Below, piece by piece: positions 16,394-25,224 of a stretch of 64,000 nucleotides of DNA. Source of the stretch: Flavimaribacter sp039888615 (GTDB lineage Bacteria; Pseudomonadota; Alphaproteobacteria; Rhizobiales; Rhizobiaceae); assembly GCA_039888615.1 (NCBI GenBank), contig JBDQQS010000009.1. One strand, given 5' to 3'. Position 1 is the stretch's first letter. Every line of letters begins with the position of its first letter. A model generated the notes under the pieces. That model was not told where the DNA came from, ran no database searches, and saw only the letters and a program-made list of their open reading frames with translations. The translations under genes and the position numbers were made by a program.

Positions 16394-16740
16394 GAGTTGA
16401 ACCGCCCTGAGACGTCGCCAGTTTCAGGATCTTACAGTCAAGCGTAGCCTTTGAAAATAGGGCGTCAATCAATACTGCGTTATCCGAAGTTGTCAGGGCG
16501 CGCGCAGGCTGGCGCAATCCTGTCACACAGCAAGCCTATATTTATCATGATTCAGATTTATATTGTAAAATGCGCGAAGTTGCGCAGTAATGATGGCGAC
16601 TGAAACACAGGCAGGTTAGTGGTTCAGCGGGTATTTGGTTGAAAACATGTGCTCTTGCGTTGCTGTCGCGGGAAGCTGATTTTTCAATCGAGGCGCTCTT
16701 GCTGGACATGGCGACGGAATTGCGGATGGCTTGCAACCGA
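16394..16740. other. Divergent intergenic region
   Basis: About 350 bp separate the small secreted-protein gene (minus) and the lipoprotein gene (plus). The middle part (about 16540-16600) is AT-rich and should hold both promoters. No small gene, hairpin with a T-run or recognisable operator was found. A TTG at 16639 would extend the lipoprotein by 34 residues with no signal-peptide logic, so I left it out. Confidence 0.45.
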
Positions 16741-17355
16741 ATGAATGACCGCCGTATACGACGACGCTGCGCCATGGCGGCGGCGTTGCTTTGTGTCGCC
16801 TCTCTGGCTGGTTGTACGACGTCCGGCATGTCGACCGTCTATTACAACGTGCCCGGAACGACCGTGGATCAAATCACGGAACAGATTTCCAGCCGCGGTC
16901 CACAGAACGGGCACGCCATCGGCACGGCGGAGACCCGCATGACGCCGAAGATCATCACAATCCAAAAGGACGGACAGTGCCAAATCGCCTCGGCGGAGGT
17001 GCAACTCGGCATGAGGATCACGCTTCCGCGCTGGACGGAATTGCACAAGGCGGACGCTCGAACGAAGACAGCTTTCGAAGAACTCGGCAAGCATGTTCGC
17101 TGGCATGAGCAGCAGCATGTGGACATATCCAACCGTTATGTCCTTCTGATCGAAGAACGACTGATGCAGATCCCGCCGCAGAAGAATTGCCGCAAAGCGC
17201 TGGACACCGCTCGGGAGGTCTTCAAGCAAGGCTTCAAGGAGCATAACGAAGCGCAACTGGCCTTCGATGAGAGCGAACGCGACGCGATACGCACGCGTCT
17301 GGAGGCGCTGCACAACAACCGCCGCGAACTGCCTCCCTTTCCTGAAATCCTTTGA
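16741..17355 (+). CDS. DUF922-type putative zinc protease, lipoprotein
   Basis: This 204-residue protein begins with a basic region and hydrophobic core that end in LAGC (about residue 24), a lipobox, so it is probably lipid-anchored in the envelope. The middle contains VRWHEQQHVDI, a HExxH-like HEQQH motif that is the zinc-binding signature of the DUF922 family. An STVYYNVPGTTVDQITEQI segment typical of that family precedes it. The Glu-rich C-terminal helix is also usual. I chose the ATG at 16741 because the lipoprotein signal starts there. The substrate is unknown. Confidence 0.75.
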   Translation: MNDRRIRRRCAMAAALLCVASLAGCTTSGMSTVYYNVPGTTVDQITEQISSRGPQNGHAIGTAETRMTPKIITIQKDGQCQIASAEVQLGMRITLPRWTELHKADARTKTAFEELGKHVRWHEQQHVDISNRYVLLIEERLMQIPPQKNCRKALDTAREVFKQGFKEHNEAQLAFDESERDAIRTRLEALHNNRRELPPFPEIL

Positions 17356-17385
17356 AGCAGGCTGATTTTAGCGCCGAAAGGCTGA

Positions 17386-17694
17386 TTAACCAATCGCCAG
17401 ACCGGCAAGATAGGCCAGGCCCAGGACGAGGGAGTGTGACGAAAAGACGACCGACAGCCAGACGCCAAGAGCGTTGTCCTGCGCCCTGCTGATCAGGATA
17501 TTTCTCCTGGGCTTGAAGAAGAGATAGGGGATCGTGGCGACGACGGCGAGAACTGGAATGGCGATCCAGTGTTTCCCCATGAAGCCCATCAGGAACGACA
17601 GGGCCGATAAGCCGATATAGGTAATTAAAAGCAAAGCGTGACCCCCGACACATTGCGGGAAACAGCTATCGATCTTCGTTGATGCGATCAACAC
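17386..17694 (-). CDS. Small membrane protein
   Basis: This 102-residue frame (GTG start at 17694; a TTG within the first 25 codons is also possible) encodes two or three hydrophobic segments: LLLITYIGLSALSFLMGFMG, IAIPVLAVVATIPYLFF, and VWLSVVFSSHSLVLGLAYLAGL. A basic loop FKPRRN separates the second and third. It resembles many small uncharacterised inner-membrane proteins. It is convergent with the DUF922 lipoprotein gene. The start is uncertain and no function is assigned. Confidence 0.5.
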   Translation of the reverse strand: MLIASTKIDSCFPQCVGGHALLLITYIGLSALSFLMGFMGKHWIAIPVLAVVATIPYLFFKPRRNILISRAQDNALGVWLSVVFSSHSLVLGLAYLAGLAIG

Positions 17695-17794
17695 AATAAT
17701 GGATGTAATTTACAAGAATATTTTGAGATTAATGCAACCCTTATTTTGCAAAGCTCATAAGTAAACTTGAGTAATGTAAATAAGAATAAGCTTC

Positions 17795-18814
17795 TCATCT
17801 TTTCACTGAGTGATGATATTGCGCTGTTGATCCTCGCTGTATCTGTTTGCCACGGGCTATCGACCTTCTGTCACCGGGCGTCATTGCGAAGCGTTGGCGA
17901 TAGGCTCGATTGAAACGCGGCACATCGGAGAACCCGTTGCGATGGGCGATTGAGGAGATTGTCCGGAAAGCATGTTCAGGGTTCGCAAGCATTGCGTCCG
18001 CCTGCATCAGGCGGCTCTCGAGCAACCAGCCCGAGAATGTCTGGTCAGCCTCGCGAAACCGGGTCTGGATTGTGCGTATGGAACAGCCGAGCCGCCGGGC
18101 GAGGTCGGAAACGCCGTAGGCCGGATCGCACAAGCCCTCGCGCGCGGCCGTCTTGATTCGTTCGAGATTGGGTAGGCGGCTTTCCCCTGCGCTCTGATCT
18201 ACGACGCCATGCAGAAGTTCGCGCACCGATGTCGCCATTGAGGCGCACAGACGGGCGTTGCCCTGGCGCATGGCCTGGCTGAGCAGCGCAAACTGCTGCG
18301 ACAGCGCCCGGCCGGCTTCGCTGGCGCAGGCGTAGCGGTTGATTTCGCAGATCCGCGACGCCGTCAGTCTGCAGGGCAGGACGGAGCGGTCGATGCGCAG
18401 CGAAAAGAGATCCATAACGGCCGTTTTTTCGAATTCCAGCGCGAAGCCGTCGCCATTGTCAAGAATGAGCGGCGTTGCCCGCGGCGCCAGGAAACTGTCT
18501 TCGGAATAGCAAACGCCGCAAGCGCGGCCAGGCTCGAAATTGATGAAGATGCTGTCGTCGGGTCGCGTCGAAATGAGACGCCGGTCGCGCCGGGCGCGGT
18601 GGCCCGGGGCGGCGATGTGCGCAAGCTCCATGCCTGGCAAAGCAAGCGCGGTGAACTTGGCCCGGAATGTCTCGCTCGATGTTTGCTCTGGCCGGATACC
18701 CGTGAAGGTGTCACAAATGGATTCGACGAAATAATCGAATTTGCCGCGATCCGGGATCGCGTCGTTTGATCGCCTGATCCAGCGGTGATCATGCTGTTCT
18801 GCGTTTCCCGACAA
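17795..18814 (-). CDS. AraC-family transcriptional regulator
   Basis: This 339-residue regulator has a C-terminal double helix-turn-helix (about 235-320: GVSDLARRLGCSIRTIQTRF ... ISSIAHRNGFSDVPRFNRAYRQRF) and an N-terminal AraC-binding-like domain (PDDSIFINFEPGRACGV...). The frame is open up to 18961, but that extension would overlap the divergent hydrolase gene. I chose the TTG at 18814 because GGGAGG precedes it. The divergent alpha/beta hydrolase 77 bp away is the likely target (inference). Confidence 0.82.
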   Translation of the reverse strand: MSGNAEQHDHRWIRRSNDAIPDRGKFDYFVESICDTFTGIRPEQTSSETFRAKFTALALPGMELAHIAAPGHRARRDRRLISTRPDDSIFINFEPGRACGVCYSEDSFLAPRATPLILDNGDGFALEFEKTAVMDLFSLRIDRSVLPCRLTASRICEINRYACASEAGRALSQQFALLSQAMRQGNARLCASMATSVRELLHGVVDQSAGESRLPNLERIKTAAREGLCDPAYGVSDLARRLGCSIRTIQTRFREADQTFSGWLLESRLMQADAMLANPEHAFRTISSIAHRNGFSDVPRFNRAYRQRFAMTPGDRRSIARGKQIQRGSTAQYHHSVKR

Positions 18815-18890
18815 GACTTTGCGCCTCCCGACAAAGACCTCTGGCTTCGCTGCGCATAATATCAGACGCACAACGGAGGAGGTAGGATCC

Positions 18891-19745
18891 ATGCACAATA
18901 ATCCCGGATTCGTGTTCGTGCACGGCGCCTGGCACAACGGCGCCTGCTGGAACAAAGTCATCGGACTGCTTCAAGACGAGGGTTTCGCCTGCGCTGCGAT
19001 CGATCTTCCCGGCGCCGGCGCAAACGCCGCGGCGCCTGCATCATTGCAGGCCCGCGACATGGCCGCGCTCGCCACCGAACCGTCACCGAACGCCGGAGTC
19101 GGGCAGGAAGAGCGCACAAACGCTGTGATCAACAGCGTCGAACAGATGGCCGAACGGTCGAACGGTAAGGTGGTTCTCGTCGGCCATTCAATGGGCGGCG
19201 TCACCATATCGCCGGTGGCGGAGGCCATTCCGGATGCGCTCGAGGCGGTTGTCTTCCTCACTGCCTTCATGCTGCCGCCCGGCATGCCGGCGATCGCGAT
19301 GATCCAGGATCCCGCCATGGCGGACGCCGTCGTGCCGTCGCTGTTCGTGGCCGATCCGCAAGTCGTGGGCGCCCTTCGCATCGACACGCTGTCTGACGAT
19401 CCGGACGATCGCGCGCGGTTGCGGGAAGCATTCTACGCCGATCTCAATGAGGAGGCCTTCGCTGAGGCCGTGGCGCAGTTGCACAGCGACGAGCCGGTGC
19501 AGGTCGCGGTTAATCCCTCGGCGGCGACAGTCGAGCGTTTCGGGTCCGTGGCGCGTCACTATGTGCGGTGTCATGACGATCGCGCGATTACGCCGGCCGG
19601 ACAGGAAAAGATGATAGCGCTGACCGATGCGGCCCTCGGCGGGAAAACAACCGTTCATGAACTTCACGCGAGCCATTCGCCGTTTCATTCGCAACCGGAG
19701 GAACTTGTCGCCATTCTCCGGAAGATCGCCGTCGCGTCGCGCTGA
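18891..19745 (+). CDS. Alpha/beta hydrolase (esterase-like)
   Basis: This 284-residue hydrolase shows an oxyanion-hole region FVFVHGAWHNGACW near the N-terminus, a nucleophile elbow GHSMGG (Ser at about residue 104) and a late His in LHASHSPFHSQP. It matches the EstC/salicylate-esterase/hydroxynitrile-lyase branch of small cofactor-free alpha/beta hydrolases. The ATG at 18891 follows a perfect GGAGGAGGT. No signal peptide is present, so it should be cytoplasmic. It is divergent from an AraC regulator. The substrate is unknown. Confidence 0.87.
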   Translation: MHNNPGFVFVHGAWHNGACWNKVIGLLQDEGFACAAIDLPGAGANAAAPASLQARDMAALATEPSPNAGVGQEERTNAVINSVEQMAERSNGKVVLVGHSMGGVTISPVAEAIPDALEAVVFLTAFMLPPGMPAIAMIQDPAMADAVVPSLFVADPQVVGALRIDTLSDDPDDRARLREAFYADLNEEAFAEAVAQLHSDEPVQVAVNPSAATVERFGSVARHYVRCHDDRAITPAGQEKMIALTDAALGGKTTVHELHASHSPFHSQPEELVAILRKIAVASR

Positions 19746-19748
19746 TCG

Positions 19749-21452
19749 TCAGACGAGGCCCGCCAACGCTTCGATATCATAGATCAGGCATATTTCCTCC
19801 ACCCCTTCGCGGCCACGGATAGGCGCTTCGTCGCGCTCGCCAATATCGTCGATTGAAAGGCCCGCGGCCTCGGCGATCTGCCGCGAGAACACAATGCGGG
19901 CGTTCTTCTGCTTGACGATGCCTTCCAGCCGCGAGGCGGTGTTGACCGTGTCGCCGAGCGCGGTCAGCGGCGCTTCGTTATCCACCCGACCGATCTGGCC
20001 GATGATCGCGGGACCGCCGTGGATCGCGACGACGAGTTTCAGCGGTTCGTCTAGATGCAGCTTCAGTTCCGCGTTCAGCGTATCCATGCCCTGTTGCAAG
20101 GCGACCGCGGCGCGCAAAGCGTCCCGTGACGCCTGTTCGAAACTGCGATCAACCCCGAACAGCGCCATGATGCCGTCACCCATGAACTTGTCGACCAGGC
20201 CATTGTTGCGTGCAATCCTTTCAGCCGCCGATTCGAGATAGGCGTTCAGTACGAACAAGACGTCGTAGGGCAACCTCTTTTCGGAGAAGCGTGTGAATCC
20301 GCGCAGATCGGTAAACATGACGATCACCGGTTGCTCGACGCCCCAGCGATACATGTCCGACCGACTGCCGGAAATGTTCTGAACGCGGGGTTGCACGAGC
20401 CGGATCACGGATATGTCGCGCGTCGGCTGGATCTGACAGGCGAGACGCACATCCGCCGTCGCCTGGATCTGCTTCAGCACGGCCGCCTCCCTGGCGTCTG
20501 GCGGTGGCAGTTGTTCAATTCCCGCCACCACCCGAACCCGACAGGTCGAGCAGCGCGCCCGGCCTCCGCAAATCGAGGTGTGGGCGATGTTGTTCGCCCG
20601 GCTGATTTCGAGCAATGTCGGTCCTGGCGCGGTGCGGATCTGTTTGCCGCCCACATAAGAGACCGTCATGGAGGATTTCAGGCGGTGTGCGGTCATCACG
20701 CCGACAGGAAACAGGAAGCACAGCACGAAGCCTGTGAAAGCGAGCTGTTGCGCAAGCAGCGCCTGGACGGCGAGCTGGTTGATTTGGTCGTTGGTCAGCG
20801 CAATTTCGGCCCTGCCGGACAGGATCAGCTCCTTGCCCGCGGTCGTCCATCCGGTCGCGGAAAGCAATGGAATGGCGACTGCCGCCGAAAACAGCCAGGG
20901 ACGCCACGGTGCATACCAGCGCTTGTGGCGCAGCCACAGGTGAACGCCGATCATGCCGTGGATCCAGACCACGACGACGAGCGCGGTCTGTTTCCAGAAC
21001 ACCCACGGCCACGCGATGCTCAAATAGGTTTGATAGTTGAGTTTCGCGTCGACCAGTTCGGCGCTCAGGCGGGTGTAATACAAATGCTCCGCTGCAAAGA
21101 CGGGGATCGACAGGCCGAGCACCAGTTGCAGCAATTCGCTCATTGGAATGCGGAAGGTCCGCCGACCGAGCGTCTTGGCGATCGCAAGGCCGGCGTGGAT
21201 GATAAGCGCGCCGTAGAGAATGATCGTGCCGGCGAGCGAACGCCAGACAAAATCGTGGAAGTCGCCCGTGCGGGCAAGCGCTGCATAGGAAATGTTGCCG
21301 GCGGCGTGGCTGAGAAGGTGGGTGGTTGCAAAGAAGAGAAGAATCAAGCCTGTCCAAAGCCTGAGCTTCGCTCTTGCGGGCTTGCTGAATAGCGCTGGCA
21401 GGCGATCCCGGACGAAGCCGGAAGTATTCGAAGGCGTGACCGGTTGCGACAA
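19749..21452 (-). CDS. cyaC: CyaC-type adenylate cyclase with diheme-B and [2Fe-2S] domains
   Basis: This 567-residue protein joins three modules. Residues about 25-245 form a membrane domain with six or so helices and several His residues (THLLSHAAGN, LIIHAGLA, AAEHLYYT, WIHGMIGVHLWLRHKRW), like the cytochrome b anchor of succinate:quinone oxidoreductase. Residues about 270-350 are a plant-type [2Fe-2S] ferredoxin domain (CGGRARCSTC plus a distant Cys in RLACQIQ). The C-terminal part is a class III cyclase (MFTDLRGFTRFS, LVDKFMGDGIMALFG) with both metal Asp residues and the ATP-type Lys. Sinorhizobium meliloti CyaC has this architecture, so cAMP output tied to quinone or redox state is likely. 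Confidence 0.88.
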   Translation of the reverse strand: MSQPVTPSNTSGFVRDRLPALFSKPARAKLRLWTGLILLFFATTHLLSHAAGNISYAALARTGDFHDFVWRSLAGTIILYGALIIHAGLAIAKTLGRRTFRIPMSELLQLVLGLSIPVFAAEHLYYTRLSAELVDAKLNYQTYLSIAWPWVFWKQTALVVVVWIHGMIGVHLWLRHKRWYAPWRPWLFSAAVAIPLLSATGWTTAGKELILSGRAEIALTNDQINQLAVQALLAQQLAFTGFVLCFLFPVGVMTAHRLKSSMTVSYVGGKQIRTAPGPTLLEISRANNIAHTSICGGRARCSTCRVRVVAGIEQLPPPDAREAAVLKQIQATADVRLACQIQPTRDISVIRLVQPRVQNISGSRSDMYRWGVEQPVIVMFTDLRGFTRFSEKRLPYDVLFVLNAYLESAAERIARNNGLVDKFMGDGIMALFGVDRSFEQASRDALRAAVALQQGMDTLNAELKLHLDEPLKLVVAIHGGPAIIGQIGRVDNEAPLTALGDTVNTASRLEGIVKQKNARIVFSRQIAEAAGLSIDDIGERDEAPIRGREGVEEICLIYDIEALAGLV

Positions 21453-21584
21453 GCTGCGTCCTCGACGTGATTCCTGTCTCTATATGCAACAATAGCGACG
21501 CCTTCGCCAGAGCTCGATCACAACTGTGAATGTGAGCGTGTCTGAATTAAACTACCGCCGTTTCGGAAGTTGAGGAGGATGGAA

Positions 21585-21980
21585 ATGAGATTGCGTTGTC
21601 TAATGACAGCCTCCCTGACCGTACTGCTTCCCGCATCGGCGATCGCCGATCCATCGTTTGAATGTTCAATGGGCAGCGGCAGTCAGGTGGAGACCGCAGA
21701 ATGTGTCGCCAAGACCGAGGCGATGGTCGACGAGACGGTTAAACTGTCCTTGCAATTCGCCATGAACGCCGCGAAGGAACTCGACGAAACAACGGGCCGT
21801 GCGGCAGCCGTCCCGGCGCTGGAGAAAGCGCAAGATGCCTGGTCAACCTTTCGCGACGTCCATTGCGACTATGTCGGTTCGACCTTCGGCGGCGGGTCCG
21901 GCACAGGCATAGCCATCCGTTCCTGCCGTATCGAACTCGGCCGCGACCGGGCGGACCTGCTGCTCCGCTTCGCAAAATAG
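21585..21980 (+). CDS. LprI-like small secreted protein (DUF1311)
   Basis: This 131-residue protein has a signal peptide (MRLRCLMTASLTVLLPASAIA) and a mature domain with the LprI/DUF1311 pattern. It has paired cysteines (FECSM, AECVAKTEAMVD), a WSTFRDVHCDYVGSTFGGGSGT stretch split here only for description, and a final RSCRIELGRDRADLL. Family members are small periplasmic proteins, some of which inhibit lysozyme. The ATG at 21585 follows GAGGAGG at six bases, so I prefer it to the earlier in-frame TTG and ATG. Confidence 0.75.
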   Translation: MRLRCLMTASLTVLLPASAIADPSFECSMGSGSQVETAECVAKTEAMVDETVKLSLQFAMNAAKELDETTGRAAAVPALEKAQDAWSTFRDVHCDYVGSTFGGGSGTGIAIRSCRIELGRDRADLLLRFAK

Positions 21981-21982
21981 CA

Positions 21983-22231
21983 TCAGTCGCTGGAGGCGCC
22001 GGAGTTGCGGTTTCCCTTGCCAAGGTCTTCCCTGGCGCGCTTGTCCTTGTCGAGCTTCTCGAAACTCTCGATGACGCCGTCCGTCTCCAGCTTCACGTCG
22101 GGAACGGCGTGGCGCTGATTGCGCACCTGTTCCTGGTCGTTGCCCTGCAAGCTGTTGTCGCCCATCTTTTCTTGCGCGAGATCGCTCTCGGTCAGATCTT
22201 CGGGTTTCTTTGTCTTGCCGTGATTTTCCAT
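21983..22231 (-). CDS. 82-residue hydrophilic protein under an EcfG-like promoter
   Basis: The product has no signal peptide or membrane segment. It is dominated by charged and polar residues (KKPEDLTESDLAQEK, ESFEKLDKDKRAREDLGKG) and is probably largely disordered. The ATG at 22231 follows GGGAG. Just upstream on the minus strand is a near-perfect EcfG promoter (22256-22281), so this is a likely member of the general stress regulon. An in-frame ATG at 22285 lies upstream of that promoter and was rejected. The gene is convergent with, and only 2 bp from, the LprI-like gene. No family is recognised. Confidence 0.7.
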   Translation of the reverse strand: MENHGKTKKPEDLTESDLAQEKMGDNSLQGNDQEQVRNQRHAVPDVKLETDGVIESFEKLDKDKRAREDLGKGNRNSGASSD

Positions 22232-22255
22232 CGTTGAACTCCCTTTTGAAGCACC

Positions 22256-22281
22256 AACGATCGAATGACGGTTAGGGTTCC
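22256..22281 (-). promoter_or_regulatory. EcfG-type general-stress promoter
   Basis: On the minus strand GGAAC (22281-22277) is followed, after exactly 17 bp, by CGTT (22259-22256). This is a perfect match to the alphaproteobacterial EcfG consensus GGAAC-N16/17-CGTT. The start codon of the 82-residue hydrophilic protein is 25 bp downstream. Confidence 0.7.
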
Positions 22282-22288
22282 CCACGAT

Positions 22289-23566
22289 CTATCGGTAGAG
22301 CATCGTCGGCAGCCACATGGATATCGACGGAATGAAGGTCAGGAGCAACAGCACGATCACCAGCGGTACGAGAAACGGCGCGGTCGCCGTGACGCAGCGC
22401 TCGAAAGGCACGGCCGCGACTTTGGAGAGCACATAGAGGACCATGCCGACCGGCGGCGTCAGAAGGCCAATCATCAGATTGAGGATCATGATGATGCCGA
22501 AATGCACCGGATCCACGCCGAGCGATACGGCCACGGGTAACAGCACCGGCGTCAGGATCGTGATGGCGGCTATGGTTTCCATAAAGCAGCCGATGATCAA
22601 TATGATCAGCGTGATGAGCAAAAGCAGCGCGACCTTGTTTTCCGTCACCGCGAGCAGGCCCTGCGAAAAGTGCAGCGCGACCTGGTTGGCTGTCAGAATC
22701 CAGGCGAAGATCGTCGAGGCGGCGACGATCAACATGATTGCGGCCGTTGTCTGAACGGTGTCCATCGAAACGCGCAGGATCTTGCGCCAGTCGAGCGTTC
22801 GGTAGACGGCGATGCCCAGGAACATGGAATAGGCCACGGCGGCGATCGCCGCTTCGGTCGGCGTGAAAAGACCGCCCATGATACCGCCAATGATGATCGC
22901 CGGCGTCATAAGGGGCAGGAAGGCGTCGACGAAGCTGCGGGCGAACCGGCCGAAACGAAAGCCCATATCGCGCGGGTAGTTCCTTCTGCGAGAATACCAG
23001 GCGACCATGATCATCAGGGAAAGGGCCATCATCAGTCCCGGCAGCAGGCCGGCGGTGAACAATTGTCCGATCGAGGTGTCGGCAAGCACGCCGTAGATCA
23101 CCAGCGGAAGCGAAGGCGGAATGATCGGGCCAATGGTGGAAGAGGCGGCGGTGATGCCGACTGCAAAGTCCGTGTCGTAACCGGCGTCCCGCATCGCCTT
23201 GATCTCGATATTGCCGAGGCCGCCCGCGTCGGCGACCGCAGCGCCCGACATTCCGGCGAAGATGACGCTGGCGCCGACATTGACGTGTCCAAGCCCGCCG
23301 TGCATCCAGCCAACCGTAGCACGCGCGAAGTTGAATATCCTTGTGGTAATGCCGGCGCTGTTCATCAGGTTGCCGGCCAGGATGAAGAACGGCACGGCGA
23401 TCAACGGAAATGAATTGATGCCGTTGACCATGTTGGCGAGCACGATCATCGGCGGCATGCCGTTGGTGGCGACAAAGGCGAGCGAGGCGAGAGCCAGCGC
23501 CGCCGCGACCGGCACCCCGATGATCATCAACGCGAAAAGCATACCGATCATGAGCAGTATCGACAT
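22289..23566 (-). CDS. TRAP transporter large permease (DctM family)
   Basis: This 425-residue protein has a dozen or so hydrophobic segments and typical DctM features (FPLIAVPFFILAGNLMNSAG, GMSGAAVADAGGLGNIEIKAM, IIPPSLPLVIYG, MNLMIGLLTPPVGMVLYV-like near residue 375). It is the sodium-coupled channel of the TRAP importer formed with the two genes upstream. It starts 8 bp after the small permease gene. The neighbouring kduI/kduD genes suggest a uronate or unsaturated-uronate substrate (inference). Confidence 0.92.
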   Translation of the reverse strand: MSILLMIGMLFALMIIGVPVAAALALASLAFVATNGMPPMIVLANMVNGINSFPLIAVPFFILAGNLMNSAGITTRIFNFARATVGWMHGGLGHVNVGASVIFAGMSGAAVADAGGLGNIEIKAMRDAGYDTDFAVGITAASSTIGPIIPPSLPLVIYGVLADTSIGQLFTAGLLPGLMMALSLMIMVAWYSRRRNYPRDMGFRFGRFARSFVDAFLPLMTPAIIIGGIMGGLFTPTEAAIAAVAYSMFLGIAVYRTLDWRKILRVSMDTVQTTAAIMLIVAASTIFAWILTANQVALHFSQGLLAVTENKVALLLLITLIILIIGCFMETIAAITILTPVLLPVAVSLGVDPVHFGIIMILNLMIGLLTPPVGMVLYVLSKVAAVPFERCVTATAPFLVPLVIVLLLLTFIPSISMWLPTMLYR

Positions 23567-23573
23567 GGGGTCT

Positions 23574-24146
23574 CTAATCCGTGGTGAGGTGCTGATCGAG
23601 ATCGGCGATGATGTCTTCAGGCTTCTGGCGGATCTTGCGCCACAGCAAGATTGCCGAATAGACCGTCATGGCCGCGAGCGCCGCCACGCAGATGGCGTAA
23701 ATCCATGCTTTCGGCACGGGCAGCGTCACCATCTTCTGGCGTGTCTTGTTGATCAGCGTGAAACCGATGACCGTCAAAGCGCCATAGAGAGCAAATGTGA
23801 TGAGTTCGGCGACGACCGCCATCGCCTTGCCATAGGCGGACGGAACCATGCGAATAAAAAACTCCAGCGCGATATGTCCGCCGCGCCGCACTGCGCTGAT
23901 CGACCCCAGGAAGCAGACCAGGATCAGCAGGTAACGAGCCACCTCCTCGGTCCAGGCGAGCGAATCGTTGAGCACGTAGCGGGTGAAGAACTGCAGAAAG
24001 ACGACGACCGCCAGGACCCAGAAGACGACGATCGCCGGAATGTCGATCCACTGGATGTCGGAAATAGAGGTTTTTTCTTCCTCAATCACTAGATCGACGG
24101 GCGCGCGTTCAGCGCGCCCGCCGGTTTCCTTTGACTCGTCGCTCAT
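23574..24146 (-). CDS. TRAP transporter small permease (DctQ family)
   Basis: This 190-residue membrane protein has four hydrophobic segments and the DctQ pattern (LQFFTRYVLNDSLAWTEEVA, LGSISAVRRGGHIALEFFI). A hydrophilic acidic leader of about 30 residues precedes the first segment. It lies between the binding-protein gene (28 bp upstream) and the large permease gene (8 bp downstream) and completes one TRAP system. Confidence 0.9.
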   Translation of the reverse strand: MSDESKETGGRAERAPVDLVIEEEKTSISDIQWIDIPAIVVFWVLAVVVFLQFFTRYVLNDSLAWTEEVARYLLILVCFLGSISAVRRGGHIALEFFIRMVPSAYGKAMAVVAELITFALYGALTVIGFTLINKTRQKMVTLPVPKAWIYAICVAALAAMTVYSAILLWRKIRQKPEDIIADLDQHLTTD

Positions 24147-24174
24147 TGCGCTCCCCGCCGCAGAAGCCCGGCCA

Positions 24175-25152
24175 TCAGTTGGCGAGCGCCTGCATGCGCT
24201 CGAAATGGCTCTTTTCGTAAGGGACCTTCGATTCGTCGGTCAGGATAGGATAGACGGCGTCCTGGAAAGCCTGCTTGTCAACTTCGTTGACCTGGATGCC
24301 CTCGTCGCGGAACCATTGCACCAGATCACTCTCGGCCTGATTGATCTCCTCGGCGCACATGGCGGCTGCTTCCTTCATGACGGCTTCCACCGTCCCGGCG
24401 TCGTCGCCAATCTTGCCCATCGCGCTGTCCGACACGATGATAATCAGCGAATTGCCGATATGGCCGGTCAGGTTGATGTTCGACTGCACTTCGTAGAACT
24501 TCTTGAATTTGATGGTGGGAAGCGGATTCTCCTGTGCGTCGACCACGCCCTGCTGCAGGGCGAGATACACCTCGGCGAAGGCGATTGGCGTTGGATTGGC
24601 GCCTACGGCGTTGGGGAACATGACCATGACCGGAGAATCCGGCACGCGGATCTTTAGCCCCTTCATGTCGTCGGGCTTCATGATCGGAAATTTCGACGTC
24701 ACGTGGCGATAGCCGTACCAGGTGATCGCCATGACGGTGTGGCCGGTGGCGTCTTTGTAGCCAGCGGCCAGATCCGTGAACAGGTCGCTGTCGCGATAGG
24801 CTTTCCAGTGATCGTAGTTCTTCAGCATGAAGGGATAGTCGGAAATGGCGATTGGTCCGTAGTCGCGCTCGGCGAAATTCGGTCCGGTGTAGATGATGTC
24901 GACGGAGCCGATGGTCAGACCCTCGTTGATGTCGGATTCGTTTCCGAGCTGAGAGGCCGGAAATACGGTGATATTGACCCGCCCGTCTGTTTTTTTGCCG
25001 ATCTCGTCGGCTGCCCACAGGGCGCATTTGTGATAGGACGAGCCTTCTTCGTAGACATGCGCCCACTTCAGATCGACAGCATGGGCAACGCCTAGTGCGG
25101 CAAATAGCGACGCCGCAGCCAGCACAGCCGGCCTCAACAGTTTCGCAATCAT
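24175..25152 (-). CDS. TRAP transporter substrate-binding protein (DctP family)
   Basis: This 325-residue periplasmic protein has a signal peptide (MIAKLLRPAVLAAASLFAALG, cut near AHA) and the DctP fold: SSYHKCALWAADEIGKKTDG, FPASQLGNESDINEGLTIG, and the Arg-containing GLKIRVPDSPVMVMFPNAVG that binds the substrate carboxylate. The ATG at 25152 sits five bases after GGGAGG; the tandem ATG at 25155 is also possible. The frame remains open to 25452, but that part overlaps the divergent promoter and was discarded. Confidence 0.9.
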   Translation of the reverse strand: MIAKLLRPAVLAAASLFAALGVAHAVDLKWAHVYEEGSSYHKCALWAADEIGKKTDGRVNITVFPASQLGNESDINEGLTIGSVDIIYTGPNFAERDYGPIAISDYPFMLKNYDHWKAYRDSDLFTDLAAGYKDATGHTVMAITWYGYRHVTSKFPIMKPDDMKGLKIRVPDSPVMVMFPNAVGANPTPIAFAEVYLALQQGVVDAQENPLPTIKFKKFYEVQSNINLTGHIGNSLIIIVSDSAMGKIGDDAGTVEAVMKEAAAMCAEEINQAESDLVQWFRDEGIQVNEVDKQAFQDAVYPILTDESKVPYEKSHFERMQALAN

Positions 25153-25214
25153 CATTTCCTCCCTTATCCGGCCCGCGGGTTCCTCCACCATCGGGCAGGT
25201 GATGAAAATTAACT

Positions 25215-25224
25215 GGTATACAAG
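25215..25224. promoter_or_regulatory. Candidate GntR (FCD) operator
   Basis: TGGTATACAA lies midway between the divergent dctP (start 25152) and GntR regulator (start 25328) genes. It fits the NNGTNNACNN core bound by FadR/FCD-type GntR regulators and contains the palindrome GTATAC. An AT-rich stretch with the repeated word AGATATA (25225-25240) follows directly and probably belongs to one of the promoters. Its use by the adjacent GntR protein is an inference. Confidence 0.45.
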
